A DNA stretch of 23,781 nt from a virus: the IMG/VR virus record IMGVR_UViG_3300042731_000038, positions 1-23,781 of that record; one strand, 5' to 3'. The position numbers and the translations under genes were made by a program. The notes beneath the pieces were generated by a model. It did no database searches. It had not been told where the DNA came from and saw nothing but the letters and a program-made list of their open reading frames with translations. Shown here piece after piece: positions 13,807 to 20,684 of the stretch. Position 1 is the first letter of the stretch. Each line of letters opens with the position of its first letter.

Positions 13807-14400
13807 TTATGCGTTGATATTTTCTAACCAGGATGTTGCGATAAACTTTTCGCCAGAGAGAGGGGGGTTACCTCTATGGACGTGTGTAAAACCTGCTGGC
13901 CAGATAAGAACACGACCCTTTACTGGTTTGTACCGTTTTGCTTGATACAAGAACTCAGTTTCACCACCGTCTTCCACATCGTTTAGATACATCATTGTCG
14001 CAGCAATCCTGCGATTACAACCGAAGTTACCCTTCTCATCGTGCCAAGCGTGATACCCCTGTTGAGGGAGTGTTCTCTGCACGTTCAGATATACTTGCTG
14101 ATATCTATAGTGAAGGAGTTGTTCGTATTTGTCAATGTAGTGTTCTAAACAACTACCGATAATCTCATTATATACTTTCATATATTCGTAACCGCAAGAG
14201 TGGTCAAGCATGAACTCTTCAGTAACTAAACTACTGTCAATCCTTGCGTGTGCCTTTCTCTCCTGACCGAACAATCCTTTTCTATCGAACGTAGCACCAC
14301 ATTTGTTTTGGTAGTGCCAATACTCAATAAAATCAGATGTATCGTAGTTGGTATCAAAAATTCCAATGAAGTCTTCAAACTGAATATCAGTAATCTTCAT
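13807..14400 (-). CDS. 2-oxoglutarate/Fe(II)-dependent oxygenase, 197 aa
   Basis: A second prolyl-4-hydroxylase-type dioxygenase. The iron triad is H120-x-E122 (in YHAWHDEKG) and H175 (in THVHRGNPP; H173 is the other candidate), with K185 in GEKFIATSW in the 2OG-binding position, where lysine or arginine is normal. AATMMYLNDVEDGGETEF is the family core strand and turn. It differs from the 181-aa oxygenase in its HxE rather than HxD motif and its longer N-terminal part, so the two are not recent duplicates. It is preceded by a terminator and a CTAAATAT late-type box, and followed after one base by the tail-tube-like gene, so it is likely made late with virion proteins. The substrate is unknown. 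Confidence 0.88.
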   Translation of the reverse strand: MKITDIQFEDFIGIFDTNYDTSDFIEYWHYQNKCGATFDRKGLFGQERKAHARIDSSLVTEEFMLDHSCGYEYMKVYNEIIGSCLEHYIDKYEQLLHYRYQQVYLNVQRTLPQQGYHAWHDEKGNFGCNRRIAATMMYLNDVEDGGETEFLYQAKRYKPVKGRVLIWPAGFTHVHRGNPPLSGEKFIATSWLENINA

Positions 14401-14420
14401 AACGATTCATAGTGTGTACA

Positions 14421-14430
14421 GATATTTAGG
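14421..14430 (-). promoter_or_regulatory. Late-type promoter box before the 197-aa oxygenase
   Basis: The minus strand reads CCTAAATATC, ending 20 bases before the ATG at 14400. It resembles the T4 late box with CTAAATA in place of TATAAATA, the same variant seen at a similar distance before gp19 and the gp67-like gene. Confidence 0.5.
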
Positions 14431-14433
14431 CAT

Positions 14434-14458
14434 AAAAAAAGAGGGCATTTCTGCCCTC
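14434..14458 (-). terminator. Rho-independent terminator upstream of the 197-aa oxygenase
   Basis: On the minus strand GAGGGC pairs with GCCCTC (stem 14458-14441, extendable across AGAAAT by an A-U pair), followed directly by seven T (14440-14434). It would end transcripts coming from the mini-ORFs or from the TATAAATA box at 14491-14484. Confidence 0.85.
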
Positions 14459-14483
14459 AAAGACTTCCTTCACACGGTAAAGT

Positions 14484-14491
14484 TATTTATA
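14484..14491 (-). promoter_or_regulatory. T4-type late promoter box TATAAATA
   Basis: A perfect TATAAATA on the minus strand, 11 bases after the stop of the 57-aa ORF. Any transcript it starts would meet the terminator at 14458-14434 within about 20-45 bases. Confidence 0.65.
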
Positions 14492-14502
14492 GGGGTTTGA
14501 GT

Positions 14503-14676
14503 TCATAGGAGTAACCTTTTGCAAATACGTTTACATTGTGATTGGTTTGTGAGATCGCATTCAATTAGACACTCATAGTAGTCATTCAGTTTCTGGTTTT
14601 CGACTTCGCATTCATCGAGTGTTTGTTCAAAATGACGCCATTCGTCTAGTTGGTTGCGAGACATTAAATTGTGCAT
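14503..14676 (-). CDS. Small cysteine-containing protein, 57 aa, unknown function
   Basis: The chosen ATG (14676-14674) is preceded by a good Shine-Dalgarno GGAGG at 14689-14685 with 8-base spacing. The frame is open to 14703 but the extension has no such site. The protein starts MHNLMSRNQLDEWRHFEQTL and ends with a cysteine-bearing helix (ECLIECDLTNQSQCKRICKR); five cysteines in about 30 residues could form disulfides or bind metal. It overlaps the 33-aa ORF by 50 bases in another frame. It lies between the gp23 terminator and the next late-promoter array. Family not recognised. Confidence 0.6.
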   Translation of the reverse strand: MHNLMSRNQLDEWRHFEQTLDECEVENQKLNDYYECLIECDLTNQSQCKRICKRLLL

Positions 14677-14728
14677 AGTCTTCACCTCCATAACTGGGAA
14701 CAATAATATAGATTGAGTCAGGGATCAT
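14627..14728 (-). CDS. Mini-ORF, 33 aa, overlapping the 57-aa gene
   Basis: The ATG (14728-14726) has GAGGTG six bases upstream (14739-14734), and the frame encodes MIPDSIYIIVPSYGGEDYAQ plus 13 more residues. It contains the ribosome binding site of the 57-aa gene within its coding sequence and ends 50 bases inside that gene. It may be a real small protein or a leader peptide whose translation controls the next start. I recognise no homologue. The strong initiation signals are the main support. Confidence 0.42.
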   Translation of the reverse strand: MIPDSIYIIVPSYGGEDYAQFNVSQPTRRMASF

Positions 14729-14795
14729 TTTTCCACCTCGCTTAATTCTGTTACTATCTATACTAATTGTCAGCAAATTCTGACCATTTGATTTA

Positions 14796-14818
14796 ACTCT
14801 TATTTTTTGTATAAGAGT
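14796..14818. repeat. Perfect 8-bp inverted repeat in the gp23 downstream spacer
   Basis: Plus-strand actcttat (14796-14803) and ataagagt (14811-14818) flank tttttgt. It sits 16 bases after the T-run of the gp23 terminator and before the mini-ORFs. It lacks a following T-tract on either strand. The spacer 14729-14847 holds nothing else I can name. Confidence 0.6.
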
Positions 14819-14840
14819 CTTCACGAAGTATTGTAAGCAT

Positions 14841-14865
14841 AAAAAAAGAGACCCCGTAGGGTCTC
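14841..14865 (-). terminator. Rho-independent terminator after gp23 (UACG loop)
   Basis: On the minus strand GAGACCC-TACG-GGGTCTC (14865-14848) is followed by seven T (14847-14841), 22 bases after the gp23 stop. The C(UACG)G loop is an exceptionally stable UNCG-type tetraloop. The hairpin is nearly the same as the one after gp18. Confidence 0.92.
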
Positions 14866-14886
14866 TGTGAAGTATGTGAACCAATA

Positions 14887-16263
14887 TCACATGAGGTTTG
14901 CAACCTGGACTCTTCTGTAGTAGCGGTTGCTGTTTGCAGTCAGAGCGCCAGAACCTTGGGTCAGACCTTGTGCGAAGGGGTTCGAGACCATGCCGTAGCG
15001 AGTCTTGAAGCCGATCTTGGGCTGGAAGGTGTTGGGGTTGATTGCACGAACCTGCTGGAGAGGAACGTAAGGGCAATAGAACAGACCTGCGTCATAAGCA
15101 GAAGTACCCTTGTAACCTGCAACGTAGAAGTGCTTGTCAGCAACGTTGGAGGAATAAGGATCAACGTAGACCTTGATGCGACCGTTCAGAGTACCAACCA
15201 GGGTGCTGGAGGTGTCATCAGGGATCAGACCGTTGTTACCAGACAGAGCAGGAGCGTAATCCAGAACGCCTGCCATTGCCAGTGCCGAAGCGACATCAGC
15301 GGAGCAGATCAGGATGTTGCCCTTCCCGCGACGAGTTTGCTGACCGATTGCGTTAGCATCTCTTTCGATCTGGAACAGGAGACCTTTGAACTTCTCAACA
15401 GACCAGCGACCGTTGGAGTCAACGTCGAGGTCGAAGATACCTGCGTTAGCAGTATTGTTCTGAGCACCAGCAACAGCGTTGGTGTAGATGGTACGAACAA
15501 CTTCTCTGTTGATTTCAGCGAGGATCTCAGTAGAGAGGATGTTGCTCAGTTCCTGCTCAGCGTCCAGACCATGGATCGCCTTGAGGTCCTGTGCCAGTTC
15601 GATGCTGTACTCAGCTTTCAGAGCACGTGCTCTTGCTGTTACAGTAACTTTCTCGATCGAGAAACCCATCTCACGGAACTCGGATCCGCTAGTAGCGTCA
15701 TCGAGACCTTCAACGGTTGCGGTGGTCATGCCAGTTGCATCACCAGTCTGCTCGTAAGTACCAGCAGGGGAATCGTTGAGGAGAGCAGGGTTGTTACCTT
15801 CTGCATCGTTGTTCGCAGAGCTAGAAGCGCCAGGATCATAGGAGGTGCCTGCACCACCAGAGAAACCTGCGTTAGGCTCATTGAAGAATGCTTCGTCGTA
15901 ACCAGACTGAGCAGGACGACGCTCGGAACCGTAGTTCGTACGCATCGCGAAGATCAGACCAGTAGGACCAGTCATGGGTTGAACGCCTGCGATGTCATAG
16001 GCGATCAGTTGAGGCATAGAGCGTCTGATCAGGGAGATCAGAACGGGGTCGAAACCAGCAGTTGCACCAGTAGCGGTGTCAGAGCCAGTGTAACCTGTTG
16101 TTTGCAGTGTTTCAGTCAGGATCTGACCTTCTTCTGCTTGTGCTTTTTCTTGGTTTTCGAGGAGTTGTGCAACGACGCCACGCTTATGGGAATCTGCAAT
16201 CTCGGGAAGAGCTTCGTGATTCAGTACGGGTGCCCACTTCTCCTGGAGTTGACGTAAAGACAT
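14887..16263 (-). CDS. 23: Major capsid protein gp23
   Basis: The 458-aa major head protein of T4-like phages (HK97 fold), which forms the hexamers of the capsid. The N-terminal about 50 residues (MSLRQLQEKWAPVLNHEALP...) are the delta-like propeptide region; LTE at 49-51 fits the gp21 cleavage rule (L/I-x-E) and is a candidate processing site (inference). Conserved core segments include RRSMPQLIAYDIAGVQPMTG and IFAMRTNYGSE (about 79-115). It is shorter than T4 gp23 (521 aa), as usual in cyanophages. GGAG lies six bases before the ATG. No gp24 vertex paralogue follows, consistent with cyanophages in general. Confidence 0.97.
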   Translation of the reverse strand: MSLRQLQEKWAPVLNHEALPEIADSHKRGVVAQLLENQEKAQAEEGQILTETLQTTGYTGSDTATGATAGFDPVLISLIRRSMPQLIAYDIAGVQPMTGPTGLIFAMRTNYGSERRPAQSGYDEAFFNEPNAGFSGGAGTSYDPGASSSANNDAEGNNPALLNDSPAGTYEQTGDATGMTTATVEGLDDATSGSEFREMGFSIEKVTVTARARALKAEYSIELAQDLKAIHGLDAEQELSNILSTEILAEINREVVRTIYTNAVAGAQNNTANAGIFDLDVDSNGRWSVEKFKGLLFQIERDANAIGQQTRRGKGNILICSADVASALAMAGVLDYAPALSGNNGLIPDDTSSTLVGTLNGRIKVYVDPYSSNVADKHFYVAGYKGTSAYDAGLFYCPYVPLQQVRAINPNTFQPKIGFKTRYGMVSNPFAQGLTQGSGALTANSNRYYRRVQVANLM

Positions 16264-16299
16264 TTGATTCTCCGAAAAGTAAGTAGTTAGGGTTTACAA

Positions 16300-17322
16300 T
16301 TATTTGGACCAACGTGCAAGTGCATCCACGTACTTCGACATGGTGCTGCTCGTGGTATCTTCGACAAGGGGTTCCGATGCTTCTTCGGTGGGTTCGCTTA
16401 CAGACTCTGCAAGTTCAGCCTTTCTAGTGAAGTAGGATTCCTTAATCGTATTGACTTTATTTCTAAAGTCTTCTTCAGTTTCAAACTCAACACCCTCTGC
16501 GAGAGAAGCGAGCTTCTCTTTCTGGGTCTCAGCGAGTCCCGTAGCGCATTCGTTCACAATCTCCATTTTAACAAACTCACCAATGCGCTTGTTCAAAGCA
16601 ACATTAGTGTCGATTTGCTCGTTGAGTTTAGCTTCCATTTCATCAATTTCTTCAACCATGCCATCAAGCAGGTTGAATTTTTCCTCGGGCACACTAAAGT
16701 TGTGCTCAAGGAAAAGACCTTTAAGACCGTTGAAGAACGACTCTGCCATCTCGGACTTGATGCCATGCTCGATCTGAAGGGCGTTTTCCTTCATCCATTG
16801 CTCGGCGGCATAAGTGAGATAGTCGTCTACCTTCTCGGCCAAATCTGTTTGGATCTTTTCGACTTCTTCAGTCAAGGCAGATTCAAAAGCCTCTTGCAAC
16901 GCTGCAACCTCAGTGTTGACTTTAGCAGTAACTGCTGCTTCAAAGATGGTTGCTGCCTTCAGGCGGAACTCTTCTGAGAGTTCTTCACCAGCGACAAGAG
17001 CGTCAACATCCTCAGTAAAGTCGTACTTGGTTTCAGCGATTGTTTCTTCTTCGCCATCCTCAGTATCCTCCATTTTTGCGGATGCAGCACTGGGTTTGGT
17101 GCTAGGAACGGGTGCTTTACCTACTGCAGCTGCAGCAGAAGCGCCAGCGTTCTTGGTGCCCTTTGCACCTTCCAAGGAATCCGAGGTGACATCAATTACC
17201 TTCTTTGCTCCACCCTTAGAAGTATCAATCTTCTCACCAGGTTTTGCATCTTTGGTAACGACATTGGAACCTTCGGCCACTTGCTCCATGTTATCTAACT
17301 CTTTGTCGAGGGTCTCAGCCAT
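16300..17322 (-). CDS. 22: Prohead core scaffold protein gp22
   Basis: A 340-aa scaffold protein placed between protease gp21 and capsid gp23 as in T4. It is very acidic, with an Ala/Lys/Glu-rich disordered N-terminus (about 1-95), a long helical/coiled-coil centre (EEFRLKAATIFEAAVTAKVN, about residues 119-300) and a short C-terminal tail ending SKYVDALARWSK. Such proteins form the prohead core and are degraded by gp21 during maturation. A perfect late box TATAAATA lies 39 bases before the ATG, with GGAG nine bases before it. T4 gp22 is 269 aa, so this is a longer version, mostly in the disordered N-terminus. Confidence 0.88.
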   Translation of the reverse strand: MAETLDKELDNMEQVAEGSNVVTKDAKPGEKIDTSKGGAKKVIDVTSDSLEGAKGTKNAGASAAAAVGKAPVPSTKPSAASAKMEDTEDGEEETIAETKYDFTEDVDALVAGEELSEEFRLKAATIFEAAVTAKVNTEVAALQEAFESALTEEVEKIQTDLAEKVDDYLTYAAEQWMKENALQIEHGIKSEMAESFFNGLKGLFLEHNFSVPEEKFNLLDGMVEEIDEMEAKLNEQIDTNVALNKRIGEFVKMEIVNECATGLAETQKEKLASLAEGVEFETEEDFRNKVNTIKESYFTRKAELAESVSEPTEEASEPLVEDTTSSTMSKYVDALARWSK

Positions 17323-17360
17323 TTGTTTGAACTCCGTTATGCTTTAGCGTTGTCTATGTT

Positions 17361-17368
17361 TATTTATA
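17361..17368 (-). promoter_or_regulatory. T4-type late promoter box TATAAATA before gp22
   Basis: A perfect minus-strand TATAAATA two bases after the gp21 stop codon and 39 bases before the gp22 ATG. It would give separate late transcription of scaffold gp22 and capsid gp23. Confidence 0.82.
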
Positions 17369-17370
17369 AA

Positions 17371-18018
17371 TCACAAACTCTTTAGAAATGCTGCGAACGC
17401 GGAAACCTTACGCTCCTGCAGATTAATAAGAGTTGCTTGGTCGATTTCGTCCTTAATTGCTGCAATTGCAGACTCTTTAAGGATTCCATTGTCCCAAACC
17501 CATTCCTTACCTTCCATAATGCCATCAACAAATGCGTCGGGGGCAGAAGGATCTGCTACAATATCAGCAGCAGTGGCAAGCATAAAATCATCACAAACAA
17601 CGTTGCACTTTTCTTCTTTGCGGATGGAACCCATACCTCTAGAAGAAACGCCAAGTTTTACACCTTCGTCAAGAAGGTTCTTAGCAATCTTGCCCATGGG
17701 AGTGTCAAGAATCTTCGCCCTTCCGATGAAGTTGTTGCCATCTTCCTTCAGGGATTGGATCTTGTGGGATACTCTATCTAGGTTGATAGAGGGTCCGTCA
17801 GGGTGACCGAGTTCACCCAGAGCACGACCAGACTTAATATAAGACTCATCGTATTTAGCAACTTCGCGCTGCAGAACTGACAAAGGATACTTACGACCGT
17901 TACGGTTCTGTAATTCCGCTTGTAAAAAGACGCCTTCAATGAAGTAGTTCTTCTTACCATCTTCGGTTGCTTCCGTCAGAAAGTCAACGGCGGTGATTTC
18001 TTCAGCTATCAGTTTCAT
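17371..18018 (-). CDS. 21: Prohead maturation protease gp21
   Basis: The 215-aa prohead core protease (T4 gp21 family, Peptidase S77; assemblin-like fold). It cleaves scaffold, core and capsid propeptides. Likely catalytic residues are H72 in GELGHP and S125/S126 in GVSSRG; the substrate-strand segment YFIEGVFLQAELQNRNGRKY (25-44) is typical of the family. The frame is open to 18087, but the MKLIAEEITA start at 18018, overlapping the gp67-like stop by 17 bases, matches usual family length (T4: 212 aa). The upstream extension lacks conserved features and lies within the gp67-like gene. Confidence 0.9.
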   Translation of the reverse strand: MKLIAEEITAVDFLTEATEDGKKNYFIEGVFLQAELQNRNGRKYPLSVLQREVAKYDESYIKSGRALGELGHPDGPSINLDRVSHKIQSLKEDGNNFIGRAKILDTPMGKIAKNLLDEGVKLGVSSRGMGSIRKEEKCNVVCDDFMLATAADIVADPSAPDAFVDGIMEGKEWVWDNGILKESAIAAIKDEIDQATLINLQERKVSAFAAFLKSL

Positions 18019-18325
18019 CGGTTTCTGTTTCGGTAGGTTCGTCAGCAGTTGCTTCGGGAGCGGGAGGATCTTCAGGTTTGCGACCATCGACCTCTACAGT
18101 TTCAGGTTCGGCAGTTCCGTCAGGTAATTCGGCAGATACTTTATCTGCTACATCCTGACCAGTATCATCCAGACTAAAACCCATCTGTTTAGCAAATTCA
18201 ATTTTTTGCTGTTGGATGGCATCATATGTAGCAGAACCAAGCGCATCGTTCATAGAATCGATTGCTGCTGCTTTATCATCACTAAAGATCTGTTGGACGA
18301 TCTGTTTTGCAATATCACTAGGCAT
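18002..18325 (-). CDS. 67: gp67-like prohead core protein
   Basis: A 107-aa protein between portal gp20 and protease gp21, the place of T4 gp67. The N-terminal helical block (AIDSMNDALGSATYDAIQQQ, then KIEFAKQMGF) resembles the 'AARKLFAEAM...IDLIKEEKIAIARNFL' region of T4 gp67, and the second half is an acidic, proline/threonine-rich tail (about 65-107), as in gp67. T4 gp67 is 80 aa. The protein would be part of the prohead core and be cut by gp21. A CTAAATAAT box lies about 19 bases before the ATG. The call rests on order plus this weak similarity. Confidence 0.72.
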   Translation of the reverse strand: MPSDIAKQIVQQIFSDDKAAAIDSMNDALGSATYDAIQQQKIEFAKQMGFSLDDTGQDVADKVSAELPDGTAEPETVEVDGRKPEDPPAPEATADEPTETETDETDS

Positions 18326-18343
18326 AATATGTTCCCACTGTGT

Positions 18344-18353
18344 TATTATTTAG
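18344..18353 (-). promoter_or_regulatory. Late-type box (CTAAATAATA) before the gp67-like gene
   Basis: The minus strand reads CTAAATAATA five bases after the gp20 stop and 19 bases before the gp67-like ATG. It is a variant of the late box. Position between genes supports it; sequence match alone is modest. Confidence 0.5.
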
Positions 18354-18358
18354 ACAAG

Positions 18359-19966
18359 TTAAATTTCACCCCTGCGGGCATCAGCAGGATCTACTGCGGA
18401 TTCGTTGGGTGCTACCTCTGCTGCTGGTGCTCCTCCACCTTCATCGCCAGCAGCCATAGCGGGATCCATTTCCGCTGCAGGATCAGCAATAACACCTGAT
18501 TCCATCTCATCAGCGATTTGGTCATCAATCTCCTTAATCTCTTGTTCGGTTTGCTTAAGAACTTGACGGCGAATATAATCAACCGAGAAGTATTTGCCAA
18601 CGTAAGGATCCATGGTATTCACCTGGTTCATTCTTTCGTTGCGGATTTCGATCTCTTTCAGTTCGGTGAAGTAGTTATCAGCGATGAAGTCAAACTGAAC
18701 ATGAGTTCTCATATCCTCCCACTCTTCAAGAGTTACAATACCCTTGAGAATGACTTGAGTTTTGAGAAGATCGATGAACAGTTCAGAGAAACGCTTACGA
18801 AGTCTAGCAACAAACTTCTGGAATTTCACTTCATCACGAGTGATCTCTGCTGCGCGACCGATGTTAAACGTAGTTTCAGTTTCTAATCTAGAACCTGGTA
18901 CGTTCAGTGCTTTATAGAGTTTCTTTTGGAAGTATTTGACATCCTCAAGTTCTCCAAGATTTTGTCCACCTGGGAGCGTAGAGATTTCAGTTCCTCTACC
19001 GCCTTCCCTTCTGGGTAACCAGAAGTCTTCAAGCATCGACATGAATTTTTTGTCGTCCTTGATCTCGCCTGTGTTTGCGTCATATACAAGTTTATTTCTA
19101 TAGCGTCCCATAACTTCACGGAGATATTGCTCCGCTTTGTTCTTAGGAAGATTACCAACATCAATGTAGAAGATTCTACGCTCAGGTGCTCTACTCAAAC
19201 GGTAGATAACCAGAGAGTCTTCAATCATTCTCAGTTGGTTGACTGCCTTAATCGCCTTATGCAGGTGACTAAGTGTCATATTTTTGTTCAGGTCTTGAAT
19301 ACCTGAGTGACAATATGTGATAGAATCAGTGGTAATTTTCATACCCTGATTCGTAGAATTTTTTAGACCCTTGGGATTGTACAGAAAATACTCCGCTGCT
19401 TTCTGCGTCAGTTGAGTATTGAGATCCTGAGTTCTGAGTTGCTCAGGTTTCTTCTGTTCGTATTCGGTTACCTTGCGAATCTTGCGAGGATCGATATAAC
19501 GCAATTCTGCAAGTCCACCACTGGGATTGTTAGGGTCAATTACTTTGTGATAAAAGAGTCTTCCGTCAACATACCATCTACGGAAGATCTCATATGCACG
19601 ATTTTCAAAGTCCAAGAGACGGAGAATCTCGTCGAACTCCTCCCTCATGAGTTTCTTAATTTTATCCGACACCTTTAAGTTGGAGAGTTCCAACTCAACT
19701 GGTACATCATCAAAGTTACCGCAAATTGTTTCATTTACGATATCATCAACTGCACTGTCACACTCGGGTTGCAAAACCATCTCCCTATAACGGGTGATAA
19801 GTTCATACTCATTGCGGATAGTACCGTCAAAATCAACGGAATATCCATAGTATCCGCCACCTACAATAGGTTGCGAACCATCCATATTGTCTTTTTGAAC
19901 AAAAGAAGGCCCCTTGGGGACCTTCTTCGCTCTTTCAAGTGAAAATCCGAAGAGCTGATTTGCCAT
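18359..19966 (-). CDS. 20: Portal protein gp20
   Basis: The 535-aa portal vertex protein, a dodecameric ring at one capsid vertex through which DNA is packaged and to which the neck attaches. Recognisable family segments are SVDFDGTIRNEYELITRYRE, ECDSAVDDIVNETICG, RRWYVDGRLFYHKVID, DPRKIRKVTE and NVPGSRLETETTFNIGRAAE, all familiar from cyanophage g20 sequences used as diversity markers. The length matches T4 gp20 (524 aa). The C-terminus is Ala/Glu/Asp-rich and probably disordered. A late box AATAAATA precedes it by 28 bases. There is no frameshift or truncation. Confidence 0.97.
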   Translation of the reverse strand: MANQLFGFSLERAKKVPKGPSFVQKDNMDGSQPIVGGGYYGYSVDFDGTIRNEYELITRYREMVLQPECDSAVDDIVNETICGNFDDVPVELELSNLKVSDKIKKLMREEFDEILRLLDFENRAYEIFRRWYVDGRLFYHKVIDPNNPSGGLAELRYIDPRKIRKVTEYEQKKPEQLRTQDLNTQLTQKAAEYFLYNPKGLKNSTNQGMKITTDSITYCHSGIQDLNKNMTLSHLHKAIKAVNQLRMIEDSLVIYRLSRAPERRIFYIDVGNLPKNKAEQYLREVMGRYRNKLVYDANTGEIKDDKKFMSMLEDFWLPRREGGRGTEISTLPGGQNLGELEDVKYFQKKLYKALNVPGSRLETETTFNIGRAAEITRDEVKFQKFVARLRKRFSELFIDLLKTQVILKGIVTLEEWEDMRTHVQFDFIADNYFTELKEIEIRNERMNQVNTMDPYVGKYFSVDYIRRQVLKQTEQEIKEIDDQIADEMESGVIADPAAEMDPAMAAGDEGGGAPAAEVAPNESAVDPADARRGEI

Positions 19967-19993
19967 TATGTTCTACTAGATTGGTCCTGGATC

Positions 19994-20001
19994 TATTTAT
20001 T
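19994..20001 (-). promoter_or_regulatory. Late-type promoter box before gp20
   Basis: Minus-strand AATAAATA (seven of eight to TATAAATA) just after the gp19 stop and 28 bases before the gp20 ATG. It is embedded in the perfect inverted repeat GATCTA-N5-TAGATC (19990-20006). Confidence 0.6.
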
Positions 20002-20004
20002 AGA

Positions 20005-20586
20005 TCAGTCACCCGCCTGGAATGGAGTCCAGTATTGGGTCTGCAGTTCAACTGTGAACTCTTCGATCGCATCGTTGTTGCTGAAGTCCAGATCAATCGC
20101 AGCAATGTTGCTGGGGAAGACGTTATAGAACTTGTAGGACTTGAGGATCTTAGGTGCCTCGCTGTCCTTAGCGTCACGTGCTAACTGGTGAACAACCATG
20201 TCAGCGAAGTAACCAGTTGCGTCATCAGCATCGCCAAGACCTGCTGCAGCAGTAAAGTTCTCGTTATATGCTTGGATTGAAGATGCCCACTTTTCAAATG
20301 CGGTTCTAAGGATGAACTTAGAATCGTTCTGAATAGTGATTGTCCAAGGTTCAAAGGTTCTGTCACCTGCAATTTTCAGAACACGACCTCTGAAGGGTAC
20401 TTCGATAACGCCGATCTGGGAAGAAGGCAGGTTCGCTGCGCGAACTGTAAACTTACCGAGATCTACGAGCGAAGCATCGTTGTTCAGAACTTGAGGGAAA
20501 GCAAGATCTACTTGGAATAAATTGGGACGCGCAAAGTCGCCAGCGACATTTGCTTTAAAATCGTCAAGTGTTCCTCTTTTTGCCAT
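20005..20586 (-). CDS. 19: Tail tube protein gp19
   Basis: The 193-aa tail tube protein, which stacks as hexamers to form the inner tube surrounded by gp18. The N-terminus MAKRGTLDDFKANVAGDFAR and the central VRAANLPSSQIGVIEVPFRG (48-67) followed by KIAGDRTFEPWTITIQND (71-88) are typical of T4-like tube proteins. The C-terminal SNIAAIDLDFSNNDAIEEFT and TVELQTQYWTP match the family end. T4 gp19 is 163 aa. It follows gp18, with a terminator and two late-type boxes in the 98-base gap, which suggests that tube and sheath levels are set separately. Confidence 0.95.
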   Translation of the reverse strand: MAKRGTLDDFKANVAGDFARPNLFQVDLAFPQVLNNDASLVDLGKFTVRAANLPSSQIGVIEVPFRGRVLKIAGDRTFEPWTITIQNDSKFILRTAFEKWASSIQAYNENFTAAAGLGDADDATGYFADMVVHQLARDAKDSEAPKILKSYKFYNVFPSNIAAIDLDFSNNDAIEEFTVELQTQYWTPFQAGD

Positions 20587-20609
20587 TGTTTTTAGTTGTC
20601 TCCGTCGTT

Positions 20610-20618
20610 AATATTTAG
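20610..20618 (-). promoter_or_regulatory. Late-type promoter box before gp19
   Basis: Minus-strand CTAAATATT between the terminator and the gp19 ATG, 24 bases before the ATG. It corresponds in sequence and spacing to the CCTAAATATC box before the 197-aa oxygenase. Confidence 0.5.
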
Positions 20619-20638
20619 TACAAATGATATTTTCAGAC

Positions 20639-20664
20639 AAAAAAAGAGTCCCCGTAGGGACTCT
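20639..20664 (-). terminator. Rho-independent terminator after gp18 (UACG loop)
   Basis: On the minus strand GAGTCCC-TACG-GGGACTC (20663-20646) is followed by seven T (20645-20639). It has a C(UACG)G tetraloop, as in the gp23 terminator, with only a changed base pair in the stem. It lies 21 bases after the gp18 stop. Confidence 0.92.
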
Positions 20665-20676
20665 CACGGTTAAGTG

Positions 20677-20684
20677 TATTTATA
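20677..20684 (-). promoter_or_regulatory. T4-type late promoter box TATAAATA directly after gp18
   Basis: A perfect minus-strand TATAAATA beginning at the base after the gp18 TGA. The terminator hairpin starts only 13 bases downstream of the box, so its product would be very short unless the terminator is bypassed. Confidence 0.6.

Noticed and set aside
14677-14703. Longer start for the 57-aa ORF (MFPVMEVKT...)
   Set aside because: The GGAGG site is placed for the ATG at 14676; the upstream start would put it within the coding sequence.
14627-15076. 149-aa minus-strand frame running from gp23 through its terminator
   Set aside because: Its N-terminal two thirds are an out-of-frame shadow of gp23 and cross the terminator; only the 33-aa end from 14728 has initiation signals.
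14956-16257. 433-aa plus-strand open frame opposite gp23
   Set aside because: It is the exact antisense of the well-supported capsid gene, has repetitive Ser/Val/Cys-rich composition without any motif, and results from few stop codons in the reverse frame of biased codons.
18019-18087. Longer gp21 start adding 23 residues
   Set aside because: The extension lies inside the gp67-like gene in another frame, has no clear initiation site and exceeds the family length.
19990-20006. GATCTA-N5-TAGATC palindrome over the gp20 late box as an operator
   Set aside because: Arms of six bases in AT-rich intergenic DNA are weak evidence; it is noted with the promoter but not claimed as a separate site.
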